NCBI GenBank assembly: GCA_948099385.1
Contig: CANUEZ040000070.1
Span: forward strand, 186,001 to 250,000
Reading direction: 5' to 3'
From: Fasciola hepatica
Taxonomy: Eukaryota; Platyhelminthes; Trematoda; Plagiorchiida; Fasciolidae
Length of the DNA stretch: 64,000 nucleotides
Part shown: one piece after another, positions 36,875 to 49,884 of the stretch
Numbering within the stretch: position 1 is the stretch's first letter
Layout of the letters: every line of letters starts with the position of its first letter
The notes under the pieces: generated by a model
Databases searched by the model: none
What the model saw: the letters and a program-made list of their open reading frames with translations, nothing else
What the model was told of the DNA's origin: nothing
Position numbers and translations under genes: made by a program

Positions 36875-39800
36875 GTCTAGAAATTCGTGTCAAGCCAAGA
36901 TAAACGAAAACCATTTTCGTGCCTATTTCTTTGAAATTTCCCCCAGTGTGACAATTTTTAGCTTGTACACTTAGGACTGTCCAGTGGTCGTTTTCATCTC
37001 TGTACTAACGACGGTATAGCAATCACTCCAAAGAAAACTGGTGTCACCTTGCCCCTGCACCACTTTTTCCAAATTTTAACCACCTGTCTTCCATTGCCTA
37101 ATCGCACAGTGGAACTGATGGAATTTTGTTGCGTGTGTGTGTGTTTTACTAATCTTGACCAGACTGTGCTCCCTCGCCCGTGGCAATTCGTGTATCTCTT
37201 TTTTACCCAACTGGTTTCGGGATACACCACTCACTATGTTTCCTCTGCGAATAGTTTCAGCTTTTCCAAAAGTTACTGCTAAGTTGGCTGATACCTCGGG
37301 AGAACATTTATCCGTATCACTCATTTTACCATGCTGTGGAACATTTTAAACCCTAATAAAATATCCTCCATATTTTGCGGTTATACCAGGTACTACGAGA
37401 ACACACCCAACGGACGCTTCCATAGTCATCCAAAACCGTTTTCTAATGGATAGGCCGCTGATAAACGACTAAAATACGTTTTTCCAGAGTAGTCGCTCCT
37501 GGAATAGTCATTTTTCCGTCTTCAGTATCAGTAGTCTTTTGTGTTTGATCATCTATCACCACTCAAGAGGGGTGTTGATGAAAAATAAACAAAACAACAA
37601 TCTAAAGAACACAGGTTGGCGAATAAGATCATTTTCAGCCGCGACATCACACCATATTATGAAAAGCCCCTTGTACGCCCGACCTCCACCCTACAACTAG
37701 CAGTAGTTCAGAAGAAAACTGACAAGAGAATGAAACAGTATATATCCGTACTAAAGTCAACCCTTGACCACGATATTTGTAATCAATAATCCATATTGCT
37801 CAAACCTATTTGTCTATTCGGTCCAATCCCTTGGCTTGTCATAAAATTTTGTGGTACAATGGCAAGATTACTAACCACTGTAAACGCATTTCTTCGCCAG
37901 TCTGTGCTCGTTAGGAAATTTCAAACGGTGCAATTCTAGTGATCTTGAAAACGGCCACAAGATCGTCACAAACGCAATCATATGGAAAAGCTTTTGTTTA
38001 GTTGCTGTCTACCGCCTCGTATTTTCTCTTGGCCTTTGCCAAACACCTCTGTTAATCGCACTGAATTCTAGCATTTCGGACTAATGTATTCATTACAGCC
38101 CTTTTCTTAGATTAAGTCCACTAGGCTCTTTCTATTTCCCTAATGTGAAAAAATATATGATGAGGATTTAAACAGCACAACACAGGCGATATTCGCATGA
38201 CCAGGCCCTTACTAATGACACTTGATAGTAGACCGATCTGGATATGAGTGAATGGGTATAGGTGCAAAAACAGATACCAGTATTGCGAGTAGAATATTGA
38301 AGAAACGAGACATCCAAGAAATTATCTGGAGGAAGAACCATTATGCTGAAAAACTGTCTCTATTATTTTGGATAATTGAATCACACAGAATAAAACGTAA
38401 AGCGTATGAAATGTAGTTTAGTTTACAGATTCAGTAATTATCGTGATCACCTATGGACCAAGAAAAGCCACTTTATAGTGAAATCGATAAACTGCGGTAG
38501 CAGTTTTCAAAGCCACAGGAAACATAAGGACAATATATGACAAGTGATATATATTGCTGATGTGTTTATTGTGAGTAAGTTAAAAAATTTCGAAAAGTAG
38601 TACTACTTTTGAACAATCTACTCCAGGCCCTGTCAGTGTCACAGTGTAAAATTTGTCAAGCCAGTCTACAAACAAAGATAAAAAAGAGCTTACGGAAAGG
38701 CTTGAATAGGTTGCTATCCACCCGATTGAAAAGAATCACAGGGATCGACTAGTCCAATCGATTCAATCTCAGCTGTCCGGTCCAGAGATGTTATGGCCAG
38801 ACTATTATCAATGACGGGAAAGACAGCAATCTGTTCAAGTAACTCCACACAATCAGCCCTAAAAAGGGCATAAGGTCTATTATCCACCCATGACGGCGCG
38901 TTCGAACTGTTCCCACTTAACGTGCCGATCGGAACTCACATTCCTCAGATAACCATCACCAATTAGGTGCCCAGTGTATGGAAGTTCACAGTCCCAGTCC
39001 CCATCTCAGTCTACTTCCTACTAAAAGCACGTTTTTTTCTTAACGTAAACAACAAATATTCCTATCCCCCCCTTCCTCGATATTCCCTGAGTTATATAAT
39101 ATGCTGTAAATGGCCAGTAGATGAAGCATTGAAAAGAAGCTTGTTCGCCACACTGCTTTTACGCCGAGATATTAAAAAAAACTGTTACCTAACAATTCTA
39201 CTGAAATTCCACTCATATCTCTTCCTAATGACCCCACTTTATGCAACGGAATATTTTTTGGTCGTAATTGGTTAATTTCCATAATCTGCCTTTAGAGATA
39301 GACATTGAGTTCAAAAAATACGCTTATGGAATACTCGTTATATTTCCTAATTCATTATCTATTAGTTTATTGACCTATCCGTGTGCTCTTCGTATATATT
39401 ACCACAACCCTCATTTGGGCTAATTTCCGCGCACATCACATGGCCCCGTCTAGTTCAAATCTAAAATTGGTAAACCATTAAGAAAAATGATTTTCGAGAA
39501 TGGATTTCTTCAATCAATTTTTCTAATTTTCAATTCCACATTAAGACCTCGATTCTGACCATAGTCTTCTTCCTGGAAAATTTGGTGTATTTTAAGTAAG
39601 TGACCGTCTAATTTAAGTTACTATTAAATGCAACCCAGTACCAGCCACTGCACTTCTTACTAAATTCAGCTGGATCTCATTTTTCGCGGGTTTCACGTCG
39701 TATATGACGACTAATCGTGCGTGTGGTTTACCAACACCATTCATTAACGCATATGAAGTTGTCCTGAATTCAAACATTGCAGAGTATGACAAACCACCAA

Positions 39801-42760
39801 AAGTTCGTCATCAAATCAGGCAGCCAAAGAAGCTGGGATGTTACCATTACAACACTGATTGAAAGATACGGATGTGCACAATAATCAGCTCAAATACAGC
39901 ACGTGGTTTAGTTCATTGTTTTGTGTATCACTGGTGTAACGTCAGCTCGGCGATATGTATCGGATATGCCACATGGTTAATTTTAATCAAAGCTCTTTCT
40001 CATGTAGAATGAAAGTTCTGACTGAAAGTCAAAGCATCTTTATTCACTAGCTCTTCGAGAAAATGTGCACTTTCTTTCTTCGCGAGCTTACCGACCGAAT
40101 TCATGTATTAGATTGGGCTGATTTTATGATGTGATATATATCGTCGGCTACGGTTATCGTGAACTGATAATCTTACGAGATCAGCTTGAGAACATGTTCA
40201 TGCACCTGACCGTTATTACTTGCATCGTAGCACTCCTTATACGAATGATAACACGTTAGTCATTTACCCTTCCTACTATGTGAAATAAACTGAAAATATA
40301 CATTGTAGATTTCTTATTGGTTTCACAGTTTCGAAAAAACGTCTTGAAATATTCACAGAACATATATGAACGAAATCAGTTTGCTTTTTTCCGTATCTTC
40401 GACGGTTCACACTTCGTATTTTACGACAAAAAGAGAGATATGATTTGCTCTGCGAAACTTCCTTGAGTTTCATCTTTTTGACGCGACGGCGCGACACAAG
40501 AAAATATATAAATGCGCACAAAGCATCAGTGGATTAATTTATGGGTTGGGTTTCGTTTCAATCAAAGTACCCATACGCTGAACGCTGTTCAACTGAAACA
40601 AAATGACCTAATCAGATAAATTTTAGGAGGGCGAATAATTAGTCGAACACAGTAAAATCAGTCGGCACCTCATGGGCCTGAAAATGCGGATTACTATATG
40701 GCACCTCGTGCATGAAAATCCTTTGCACGTAACTGAGTACTTTGAAAAATTAAAACGATTGTTTTGAAATGGGCTGTTATTCTCCAAACCTATTCAAAGA
40801 TCTGATTGGTATTCCGTCAACCAATGTAATAGCACAGTCAATCACGTCTTTAAGTAAAATTCCCAATATTTTTATTCTATTCCACAACTGCTGATGAACG
40901 AATACCGTTGGCCACATAAACAGAAATAGTGTCACTTTTTCAACCACGTACCTTCCATCACGTACGTCAGTCCCATCCTTACCACATTTCAGTAAGCGGT
41001 ACAGATATCGAAATTCCAATAAAAATTTGGTTCCCCTGTGCTGAGTTGTCCTTTTCCACTTTTTTAATGTCGCACCAGGTGAAGGTTGAAAATATTAAAT
41101 TTTATATTGCCTCACATTATTTGAATTACCTGTCTAGTATTCAATGAGCAGTTGCAATTGTATGGATTTAGTTACCATGGCAGGTTTGCCTGAAGCTTGA
41201 AAGATCAAGCTTAGTAGACGCTAGGAGCTGAATAATCATTAAAACTATCAAGGTAAAGTTCATCACTGATAGTTTCGGTCACTGATGAATTATTACTGAT
41301 CCTTCCAGGAGCAGTCCATTTTTTAAATGTCAAAAGAATACTCAATTATCTCACCTTTCAATAGCGGCTTCTCAACTGATGGTTCGCTCACAAGGAAAAT
41401 TCTGCCGGTTTGTTTGAAATGCGCGACCTTGACGTCAAGGTCATACAAGCGTAGTTCTTTTGTAGTTGTCAGGTGTAATGAGTAGGCTTTTAGCAGCCGT
41501 GCTGGTGTTCGAATAATGTAAGCGTATGATCCTGTTCATGAAACTGCTGGGCCTTTGGCTCATGGGATTTTCTTCTCTCCGTGTTTTACAGATCGAACAC
41601 AAGCAGCCGTCGTTGAGAAACACTGGGCCTTGCATACTACACAGACTGTAGGCAGCCATACTGCTGTGAGTTCCCGAGGAGACAGTTACTGAGCCTTGAA
41701 AACATGGAGTTTTCCGCCTTTTTATGTCTCAAATACTGAAGGAGTAAGCCCCATCCAGGGGGTAGATCACTGGTCCTTGCATACTACAATTTTAGCTTCC
41801 ACCTGTTTTTTGCGATGATGGAAAAATGAGTACTCAGATGAAAGAAATTATGCTACACTTTGCAATTAGCTGAGAGGTTAAGTTCTGATAATACATTAGG
41901 CACACGTTACTTTGATAGATATTTCTTTGAATCAGTGAATGAATAAACGGTGTTTTGCACTGTTCTTATAATATATAGTGTCACAAACAGAAGTGGTAAA
42001 TGAGCTCCAGCAAATCTGATCAGATAATAGTTCTCTATAAATTGATTAAAAGTGTCTACAAACGGAGCATTGAATGCATCCAGAGAGAGGATTTTTCACT
42101 AAATTTTAGAGGGAGAGTGAAATGAAGCAATGTGCTTTTTTTGCTCCGCTCAAAACCATGGTCACTTGTAGTAATCCGAAGGAAATTCGAAGTGCATTAT
42201 TGATCGTTTTGGCTTGGGATTCATTTTCTATCTTCTGTAATGAAATTAAGCAGGTTCATGAAAATCTGATCCGTGATAAGTACTTCTCCAAAGAAAGAGT
42301 TCCTATTACTTTGAGGTGTTTATGTGTATTGCACGGGATTCTCAACCCGCAGTTGGGTTAATCTTAGATGAACGAACACCCAGTCCCAAGGCAGAGAACA
42401 CAAACGAGCTTCACTACGTATGCTGTAAGACAAATTATCAAACAATAACAATAACGTACCTCAGGTTGGGAGAAAACTGACCACAAAATCAAGACAGTCA
42501 ACAAAGGCTTCAAACACCCAGACAACAGCCGACAAGAAACGCTCTAGAAGGCGACACAGGAGCAAGTCAAATGGTTTACGAGAAGGTCCTTATTTACCGG
42601 ATAATTTTGACAGTCAGTAGTCAGAAGAGAAGTAATTTCCTAAGGGAACACATACAAGAGTGGTGAGGAATAAACGGAGTAGTAACGGCTATGAGCACAC
42701 GGCATAATCAGAAAGTGGAGGCCAGTGCTCAGCCAATTGCACAGGCTCTGTGAAGAGTGA
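36875..42760. other. Unassigned stretch of about 6 kb
   Basis: I see no coding or repeat signature I can name. A short local hairpin (AAACTATCA/TGATAGTTT) occurs at 41243-41270. A phrase CCTTGCATACTACA recurs at 41629 and 41776. The longest frame is 102 codons (38967-39275), AT-driven and without motifs. Confidence 0.45.
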
Positions 42761-42764
42761 GAGA

Positions 42765-42870
<106 letters not shown>

Positions 42871-43009
42871 CGCTCACTTGGCGAGGCTTAATCAAGTAAC
42901 CCAGGTAGTCATGATGTTATAACAGAACGGCTCATGGACACCGCTGGGTCAGTGCCCAAGGATTTCATAACGATAAAATCTGCTAGGAACCAGAGTTCCG
43001 TATGGACAG

Positions 43010-43250
43010 ATAAGGCCAACAAACGGACTCCAGACAGATAGGGGCTCCGGAAGAACCACATTGTGATTCTAAAAATGAACTTCCCGTCCATGCACGCTCC
43101 ATTCGATTCAAATGAGATTACAGCTGTAAACCAACTGTGGAGTGCTCGAGCATAAGGATGACTGGGCGGAAGAGTACCGGGTACGCGTACCTGATGAGCT
43201 GGAGTAACCGCAAAGTACGCCGTCCACTTACAACGCCATACTACTCATAT
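43010..43250 (+). mobile_element. Family-P copy 2, with inactive hammerhead-like core
   Basis: 43068-43243 matches the reverse complement of 25395-25442 and 25140-24984 collinearly, including CCGTCCATGCACGCTCCATT and GAAGAGTACCGGGTACGCG. The core region has CTGATGA (43191-43197), but GAAA reads AAAG and stem II is weakened (GCTGG/CCGC). A GTC site follows at 43222. There is no inverted second arm, so the palindrome in copy 1 is copy-specific. Confidence 0.6.
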
Positions 43251-43254
43251 CGAA

Positions 43255-45120
43255 GAGAGGTTAACATTAATCAAAATTCGTCTCAGAAACGAAACTAAAT
43301 GTCGTTTACTGCAATGAGAGTGGACAAACAATTATCACTCGGACAGGAAGTCAAGGAAGTGATGGTCGGCATGGAAACTAGTGGTCTAAGCGCGTGGGTA
43401 ACAAACGAATTGTTTGGCAAATAGAAGATAAAATATTTTTATGGGTAGCATAGGATCTAGACTAAACCAATCGAAAAGAGTTTCTTGATATGTTTATTTA
43501 ATTTATACTTTTAGTCTTTTAGATCGGAAGTTTTTTACGAAAGGTTATTCGGATGCTGGTTAATCCTTGAAATTATGCATCATATGAGATTGATCTTATA
43601 TATGCGGAAGTATCTTAGAAATTCGCAATACGGTAACCATGATCACTTTGCGGATTCCGCTTTCACAACTACTCCGTGTGAGCCCCAGTTGGACGATGAC
43701 AGGAAATTTGTTTTCATTACCGGAAAATTACGTATTTATACTTTCTTCACATTGGGCTTTTGAGGCGGAAACAACGCACTTAATGAGGCATAGGCTAGTA
43801 CGTTTTATCGTAGCCGACTGGTAAACCGTATGATTAAAATGCCGAAATAATTCATTGAAAATAGAAACGAGTCAATATATTACAGATGTGGAGAAAATTA
43901 TATACAAAAAATTAGGGCGGAAGTTTGCTCATAAACAAATATCTCCTATTTTCATTTTCTGCTTCGCAAGTCCACGTGTTCATGGTTGGGTGAACATGGG
44001 ATAGCGAATTAATGGAATTCATCGTGCTTTGTTGTTCCCGGAAGTGATGGCGGCAGGCCACAAAAAACGTTCGTATCGGGGAGCAAAGCTTCACACTGGA
44101 AAACAGTGATTAAAAACCAATTTCATTTTAAACCTCGACAATGCCTATACAGGCGTGATACAATACTATCAGGAAGTTATTTTATTTGAGCTGAATTTCT
44201 CTTTCTGAGAGGATAGATAATATATAAAATATCACTAAACCTAATAGCGATAACGTTGATTCTATGGTGGTTTGTAGTAATATGAGAATGAGCGGCCTTG
44301 ATACAATGGCCAAATGAAAAATAAGTTAGCGAACACGCTAGCTTCCGGTGCTTCACCTACTGGCCCGCTACAGTACAGTGCATTGTAAAGAAGTAGGAAA
44401 GTGGTTTGTATATTTCGTCCAGAAAATCTGTCTGAAATGGGTTTAACTAGAGCAGATAGTGAGGTCATACATTTTCATACACTGGTCACACAATCGGTGA
44501 TAATTATCCACGGGGGGCGAGTTACGATCAGCTAGTTAAATGAGAGCGGTCGGGAATCTTGGTCACGGTATCACAGGGGATTTTACGAACTGTTTTGGAG
44601 CACAAAGTGAGAATTGTCTAACTGGATTGCTAGCACCTCTGGTGTTGATAATAGTTCAAGATTGAGTCATCTGAACCGGACCCATGTAACTGGATGGATG
44701 GAAAGAAACTATCCTTGTAAATCCACCTTTCGGTTCGTTTCGAACAAGTAGATTGGTGGGTGAAATTCTGAAAGGGAACATATCCGCCAAACCATTCCTC
44801 TCACAATGAACTTGTGAAGATCAGTTACTCAACCACTTCAAGCATAGTTGTCCAAACTTGATAACATGCCCTATATCAATCACGATTTCAAGTATAATGG
44901 TAAGGTCCAACACAAATAACCTTCTCCATTGAAGCAAGAATACTGAACCCGGCACAAACCTTCGTTCTTGCCGAATTGTCAAAAATTTGTGCACCTGACA
45001 GAAAGAACCAAAACAAGAGGAACCTCGCAAGTCGAAAGAAAACTAACAGTTGATTGTACCTCATCAGAATGAGATACTGGGGTCATTTTATGTGAAAGCT
45101 CTTCACCTTCGAATTCGTCC
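43255..45120. other. Unassigned stretch
   Basis: No recognised feature on either strand. Confidence 0.45.
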
Positions 45121-45144
45121 GAGCGTAGTTCGTTAGCTCTCAGT

Positions 45145-45310
45145 ATTTTACGTACTGAGACTCATCAAGCAACACTAATACCCAAATCACCAATGAAAAA
45201 AGTGATAGAACAGCTGTACAGCCGTTTCATCTGGTAGTACTCATCCACTGAACTCACAGTGTGGCTCGAACCCCGGATGAACGATTTTGAGCTGTTCGGA
45301 GTGGCTCTCA
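45145..45310 (-). mobile_element. SINE-A copy 2 (minus strand), internally deleted
   Basis: Minus strand: GTTCATCCGGGGTTCGAGCC (box B region, about 45289-45254), GTGGATGAGTAC, then CAGATGAAACGGCTGTACAG and a tail ending TGATGAGTCTCAGTACG. Compared with other copies about 25 nt between GAGTAC and CAGATGAAAC are missing, which removes half of the hammerhead-equivalent segment. Confidence 0.6.
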
Positions 45311-45607
45311 GTGAATTGTCTAACGTCAACATTACATGACATAGCATCCTCTCGTCATTGGTTTTGCATGGTAACAACCCATCTGCTGGATGCTGACCAA
45401 AATTTCTTGTTGGATGACTACTCTACAGTGACCTGATTACGGGTTCGTGTTTCGGGTGAGGCTCCGGTGCTGCACACTGCTGATTAGGTAACTGTAGAGT
45501 GTCTTCATGGATTTCAGTGGTGGTTTGATCATCGATAGTGTCAGATAAATCTTATTATGCAAACCCAATCTCCAACTATTCACTCACACTTAATAGTCTA
45601 GCCCCGC

Positions 45608-45965
45608 AGATTGTTCATAACGGGATAACTTTGTTGTACTTAGGCCCTTGCATGGAAGTGATCCGTCACAGGAATCGAAAGCTGTGTGGGAAACCGACTG
45701 TTATCGTTCGAAGCCAGTGACGGAAGAGAGCCATTTCAGGTAGGGTAATTGTTCAACAAACTACTTGAAATCAACCCAGATAGTCTGGTGGTTATATGTT
45801 CGAGTCACTTTCATTCACCCTTGGTTCGATTCCCAGTGGGGACCCGGCTGGTGTGCCCTTTGATGGTTCCTAATATGCCAGATGAAACAGCTGTACAGCA
45901 ATGCTTCCACGATTTTCCATGGTGAACTGAAAGTTGATGCTACATGATGAGTCCTGTTATATTTC
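45608..45965 (+). mobile_element. SINE-A copy 3 within a longer composite unit shared with 55964-56320
   Basis: The SINE-A part starts about 45776 (GATAGTCTGGTGG), has box B GGTTCGATTCC at 45823-45833, the hammerhead-equivalent segment at 45851-45906 and the tail ACATGATGAGTCC. The preceding 170 bp (from TTCATAACGGGATAACTT) are also found, about 90% alike by eye, before SINE-A copy 5 but not before the others. Copies 3 and 5 therefore descend from one composite unit. That leader contains a minus-strand box B-like GCTTTCGATTCC. Confidence 0.6.
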
Positions 45966-45989
45966 ATTTATTTTCTGAAAAGCACTTTT

Positions 45990-47560
45990 ATGAAGTAAAT
46001 GTGTATCATACTGACTTGGTAGTTCTTGGCTGAGCCATTTAATGCCAAGGAATACACTAACTGTTTTATTCTCAGTGATTCGTATCCATAAAACTACATG
46101 ACATCGGTAAACGCCACTATGCACGAATGAAAACTGCAGAATTGATGATATTCACCTTGGCTGTTGTTTCACGTTTATATTTCAGTAAATATGACACGCA
46201 GTGTCCAAGCATTCAGAAATGATGGTAATAGAATGGGATCAAACTGTGATTGACCAGTGCATTGCCTACAAATGATATAATTTTTATAGTCCACATTAAA
46301 ACGTAAAAACGTCAAGAATGAGAGTGAATATACATGCCCTAGTCTTACAAGTTCCGTGTATGCAAAGTATCGGGAGTCAGCTATTCTGTCTTCAGCATGG
46401 ATCGAAAAGGAGTATTCCGTACAAAAAGTACTGCTCGCCCGACTAACCGATGCGTCAATGGAGCGCTTTCATCAGGAGTAGACCATTATCTTCATTATGA
46501 ATGGTTCACTAGAGGCACAGTTAAATTGGCCGAATAGTGTGTCATGTGAGTTTGAAACTCCCCGTCTAACTCTATTCTCGGTAGTCGCTGAGTCATGTCT
46601 TCGATGAACTCTGGTCGATCAGGCCTATTTATTGTTTTGTATTCAATCAATATTTGTGATTGACACTTTTAAAGAATGTACAAATTCTTGTTCAGAACTA
46701 AGGAAGTGATTTGTTCATTCTGAATCAAATAGGTTTTGAGATATCCGAGATCCTCTAATTTTTTCCCAAAATTTGAAGCTTCAGTCATTCTTCACCACGA
46801 AGGATCTAACAGAAGGATGGAACTGAAAAATGAAAAGTAGCAGGATTACCCATTCATACAGCAGCAAGCATTTCAGACGTGCATTTCATATACGAAGAAT
46901 TAGACGGCTACAATATTTAGAACAACAATGCATCAGGCAAGATTGTCATTTATATGACAACAACGGAACTAGCAGGTAGCTTCGATTGCGATGCATACGA
47001 AAATTTACCCAGTATATAGTCCGGAAATTGTGATTAATTGGAGTTTATCAGGCCCTTGTGAAATGATAACGGTTCATTCAAAGTTTACTCTAATTTACGT
47101 TGGTTCGTTGCTGCGCTGAGTAGTTTATTGCGTGTGACCTGGGTTGACGGAGTAAAACTCTCTGATTCAACAGTAAACTAGGTACGGAAATGGAATTAAA
47201 CTGATCAAGGGGACGACAAAAGTAATCTGGGTTTACTATCCCAACATTTTGGTAGAAGCCGTTTTTCGGCCAATATAATTTTCATGGTTGAATATATAGT
47301 AAAGATAGGAGGAATTTTTCATATTTTGGAAATTTCAGGACATTTGTGTTTCAAAAAAGCTTTCTAAAGATGAATACCAAACTTACTGAAAAGAGAAAAC
47401 TCTAGATTGCATCAGCGTGAGCTTTGGTGACAAGGTCATTTAAGGCGAAACAATGATCGCCTATATTGTTATCGGGATAAACATAAACAGATTCAATAAA
47501 ACTAAACATTTTCGGCACCTGTATATTGGGGAACATAGTAACACTGCAGAGACCTATAAT
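45990..47560. other. Unassigned stretch
   Basis: Nothing recognised with confidence. On the minus strand near 46475-46435 a string CCTGATGAAAGCGC recalls PLE tail motifs but lacks the matching GAAA, so it is not called. Confidence 0.4.
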
Positions 47561-47579
47561 TTTAAAAACGCGAGCTAGT

Positions 47580-47627
47580 GAACCCAGATGTGCCTTTTCG
47601 GTACTCCTCCTCAGGCCAGTACACTGC
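47580..47627 (-). ncRNA. Hammerhead-like core in the left arm of PLE 2
   Basis: Same core as in the right arm, on the minus strand: CTGAGGA at 47614-47608 and GAAA at 47599-47596. The sequence after the predicted cut (47579 downward) does not complete stem I as the right end does. Confidence 0.4.
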
Positions 47628-48149
47628 ACGTGCAGTGTGATCCACAGTATTAACATGAAAGCACAAAATTGAATGTCAAATCCGTTTCCGCCGCATTTGT
47701 GTGGACGCATTAACCACCAGGTTCACCAGTCCTGTGTGCTTGTCCCACCACCACGTTGACCTTCGACCACGGGAGCTGTAGTGTCTTGACAAACTGTTTT
47801 TGCGAGCACATGATTGGCTTATGTAACCTGATTGCAATCGCCTCGGCCGTAGAGAGAATTCGTTGTCTGACCCCTATTGAGCGGTTTTCCGATACACGGT
47901 AAATAACGCTAAATGGCCCATCTCGCGTTAGTGCGTGACCCGTATCGATTGCATGGGCCAGTATTACGCTGGTTACCGTCTTATTGATCCCTTTGATTAA
48001 CCAAGTAGGACAGTGTTCTTGGACTCGATTGGACAGGCGCCTGGTTGTTCTTCCAACGTATCTCGTTCCACAGGAGCAAGAGTAGGACTTTACACGGTAT
48101 GAGGTAGAATAATCAGGCAGCCTGTTTTTGAATTCCAGTTTTAAGCACG
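47580..48149 (-). repeat. Left inverted arm of PLE 2 (copy of GIY-YIG and 3' tail)
   Basis: It is the reverse complement of 49345-49884, with about six substitutions and one 30-bp difference. It retains the 30 bp (near 48070-48100) lost from the right copy, so on the minus strand it encodes the fuller nuclease start, SYSCSCGTRYVGRTTRRL, with the Cys-x-Cys found in many PLE GIY-YIG domains. Confidence 0.9.
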
Positions 48150-48155
48150 GACAGA

Positions 48156-49754
48156 ATGGGCTATCGTGAGAAAATGATAGAACTGATGAGTGACTCCACT
48201 AAGTTCATCGATACTAAAGAAAAAGACGAGACCATCACCACTGAAAGGCATGTATCTACCACGCTCCACAAGCTACGGCAGAAAGATCTGACAGGCGCTA
48301 CTACAGTTGAGTCTATAAGACCCGCAGGATCAACAATCCCAAGGCTCTTTGTTCAACCTAAAGCACACTTGACATGTCGGGTTCATCATACCAGAACATA
48401 GCACGATGGCTCACAGAACTCTTGAAACTGATAAGAACGGAACTGTCACCAAATAGCTCTCTCGAAACTTTCCAATTCATCAACGTGATCAGGGATTTGA
48501 ATGCCAGATCACAAAAAATGCTTTCCCTCGATGTATCCTCGTTATTCACTAATGTACTTCAGGCCGAAAACATAGACTATGTTTGTGAATACTTATCAAC
48601 ATAAGAAATCAACGTAGAAGTACTAGCCGACATATGCACCATAAATGTACAGTTTCGGTTTGAAGGGAATATCTGTAGACAGAAAGATGGCGTAGTACTG
48701 GGATCCCCACTTGATCCTCTGCTTGCGACTGTACTCATGCCAAAGATCAAAAATCACACAATGATCCAAGTCAACACCAGTTTACCTATCTATAAGAGGT
48801 ACGTACACGACATTTTCTGTCTTATTCCCTCCAACTATAACGCATAAGAACTACCACAAAATTCAATGAAGCACGACCAAATTTGCGATTTGCGATGGGA
48901 ATGGAACAGGACGATTTGCTCCCATTCCTTGACGTCCTCCTACAACGAACAGAAAACGGGTCATCGGAACGCAATATTTATCATAAACCAACTTGGATAC
49001 GGCAGTACACTCATTTTGAAAGCTTGTTCCCATGCAGCATAAACGGAACTTAGTAGGTTGCTTGGCCTACAGAGCTCACCAAATAGGCTCTAAGGGCCAA
49101 TTTACAAGAGCGCTGGAGTCTATCAGCAGCTCACTCAGAGAAAAGGGATACCCAGATAGCTTTCTCATAAAACACATGAAAGCAGGTCCTCAACCCAGAT
49201 ACCTTATTGCCCCAAAACAGAACGTTTTTGCTGGGATAGAATTCAAAGGGGATAGGACAGCAGAAACAATGACTCGTCGGTTATCTAATGCGGTGGTAAA
49301 TACGTTCCAAGCAGACAAGCTGCAAATCGCGTTCAACAATAAAACGTGCTTCAAACTGGAACTCAAAAACAGACTGCCTGATTATTCTACCTATGGAACG
49401 AGATACGTTGGAAGAACAACCAGGCGCCTGTCCAATCGGGTCCAAGAACACTGTCCTACTTGGTTAATCAAAGGGATCAATAAGACGGTAACCAGCGTAA
49501 TACTGGCCCATGCAATCGATACGGGTCACGCACTAACGCGAGATGGGCCATTTAGCTTTACTTACCGTGTATCGGAAAACCGCTCAATAGGGGTCAGACA
49601 ACGAATTCTCTCTACGGCCGAGGCGATTGCAATCAGGTTACATAAGCCAATCATGTGCTCGCAAAAACAGTTTGTCAAGACACTACAGCTCCCGTGGTCG
49701 AAGGTCAACGTGGTGGTGGGACAAGCACACAGGACTGGTGAACCTGGTGGTTAA
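48156..49754 (+). pseudogene. PLE 2 polyprotein, broken: RT and GIY-YIG endonuclease
   Basis: The first open piece (48156-48401) starts GYREKMIELMSDSTKF and includes RPAGSTIPRLFVQPKAH (RT fingers). After a frameshift the second (48374-48842) holds MLSLDVSSLFTNV (motif A), KDGVVLGSPLDPLL (motif B, usual GSPLGP) and KRYVHDIFCL (motif C). The usual YVDD reads YVHD, so the enzyme would lack a catalytic aspartate. Stops occur at 48602 and 48845. Another shift leads to LLPFLDVLLQRTENGS and YHKPTW. The final frame, 49032-49754, is 240 codons long and fully open: linker (RALESISSSLREKGYPDSFL) and the nuclease core YVGRTTRRLSNRVQEH, then TAEAIAIRLHKP. Its start lacks the first GIY-like strand because of a 30-bp deletion. 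Confidence 0.8.
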
Positions 49755-49884
49755 TGCGTCCACACAAATGCGGCGGAAACGGATTTGACATTCAATTTTG
49801 TGCTTTCATGTTAATACTGTGGATCACACTGCACGTGCAGTGTACTGGCCTGAGGAGGAGTACCGAAAAGGCACATCTGGGTTC
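49345..49884 (+). repeat. Right inverted arm of PLE 2
   Basis: The 3' end of the element: most of the GIY-YIG domain, the stop codon at 49752-49754 and the 130-nt tail. Compared with the left arm it has an in-frame 30-bp deletion at about 49390. Confidence 0.9.

Larger units (their letters stand above)
47580..49884 (+). mobile_element. Penelope-like element 2 with inverted 3'-end copy at its 5' side
   Basis: A 2.3-kb element. The body (48150-49884, plus strand) runs from within the RT fingers through the palm, linker, GIY-YIG domain and a 3' untranslated tail. The 5' side (47580-48149) is an inverted copy of the last 540-570 bp of the element, joined to the 5'-truncated RT. Such terminal duplications in direct or inverted order ('pLTRs') are a hallmark of Penelope-like elements. 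Each end carries a hammerhead-like core. I see no convincing target-site duplication. The inverted similarity may fade outward for another 20-35 bp on both sides. Confidence 0.85.

Noticed and set aside
46430..46480. Minus-strand CCTGATGAAAGCGC, similar to the start of PLE tail motifs
   Set aside because: The expected GAAA after the small hairpin is missing and no PLE coding sequence lies nearby.
47402..47710. 102-codon minus-strand frame
   Set aside because: It straddles the outer end of the PLE 2 left arm and non-element DNA, and reads the 3' untranslated tail; not a gene.
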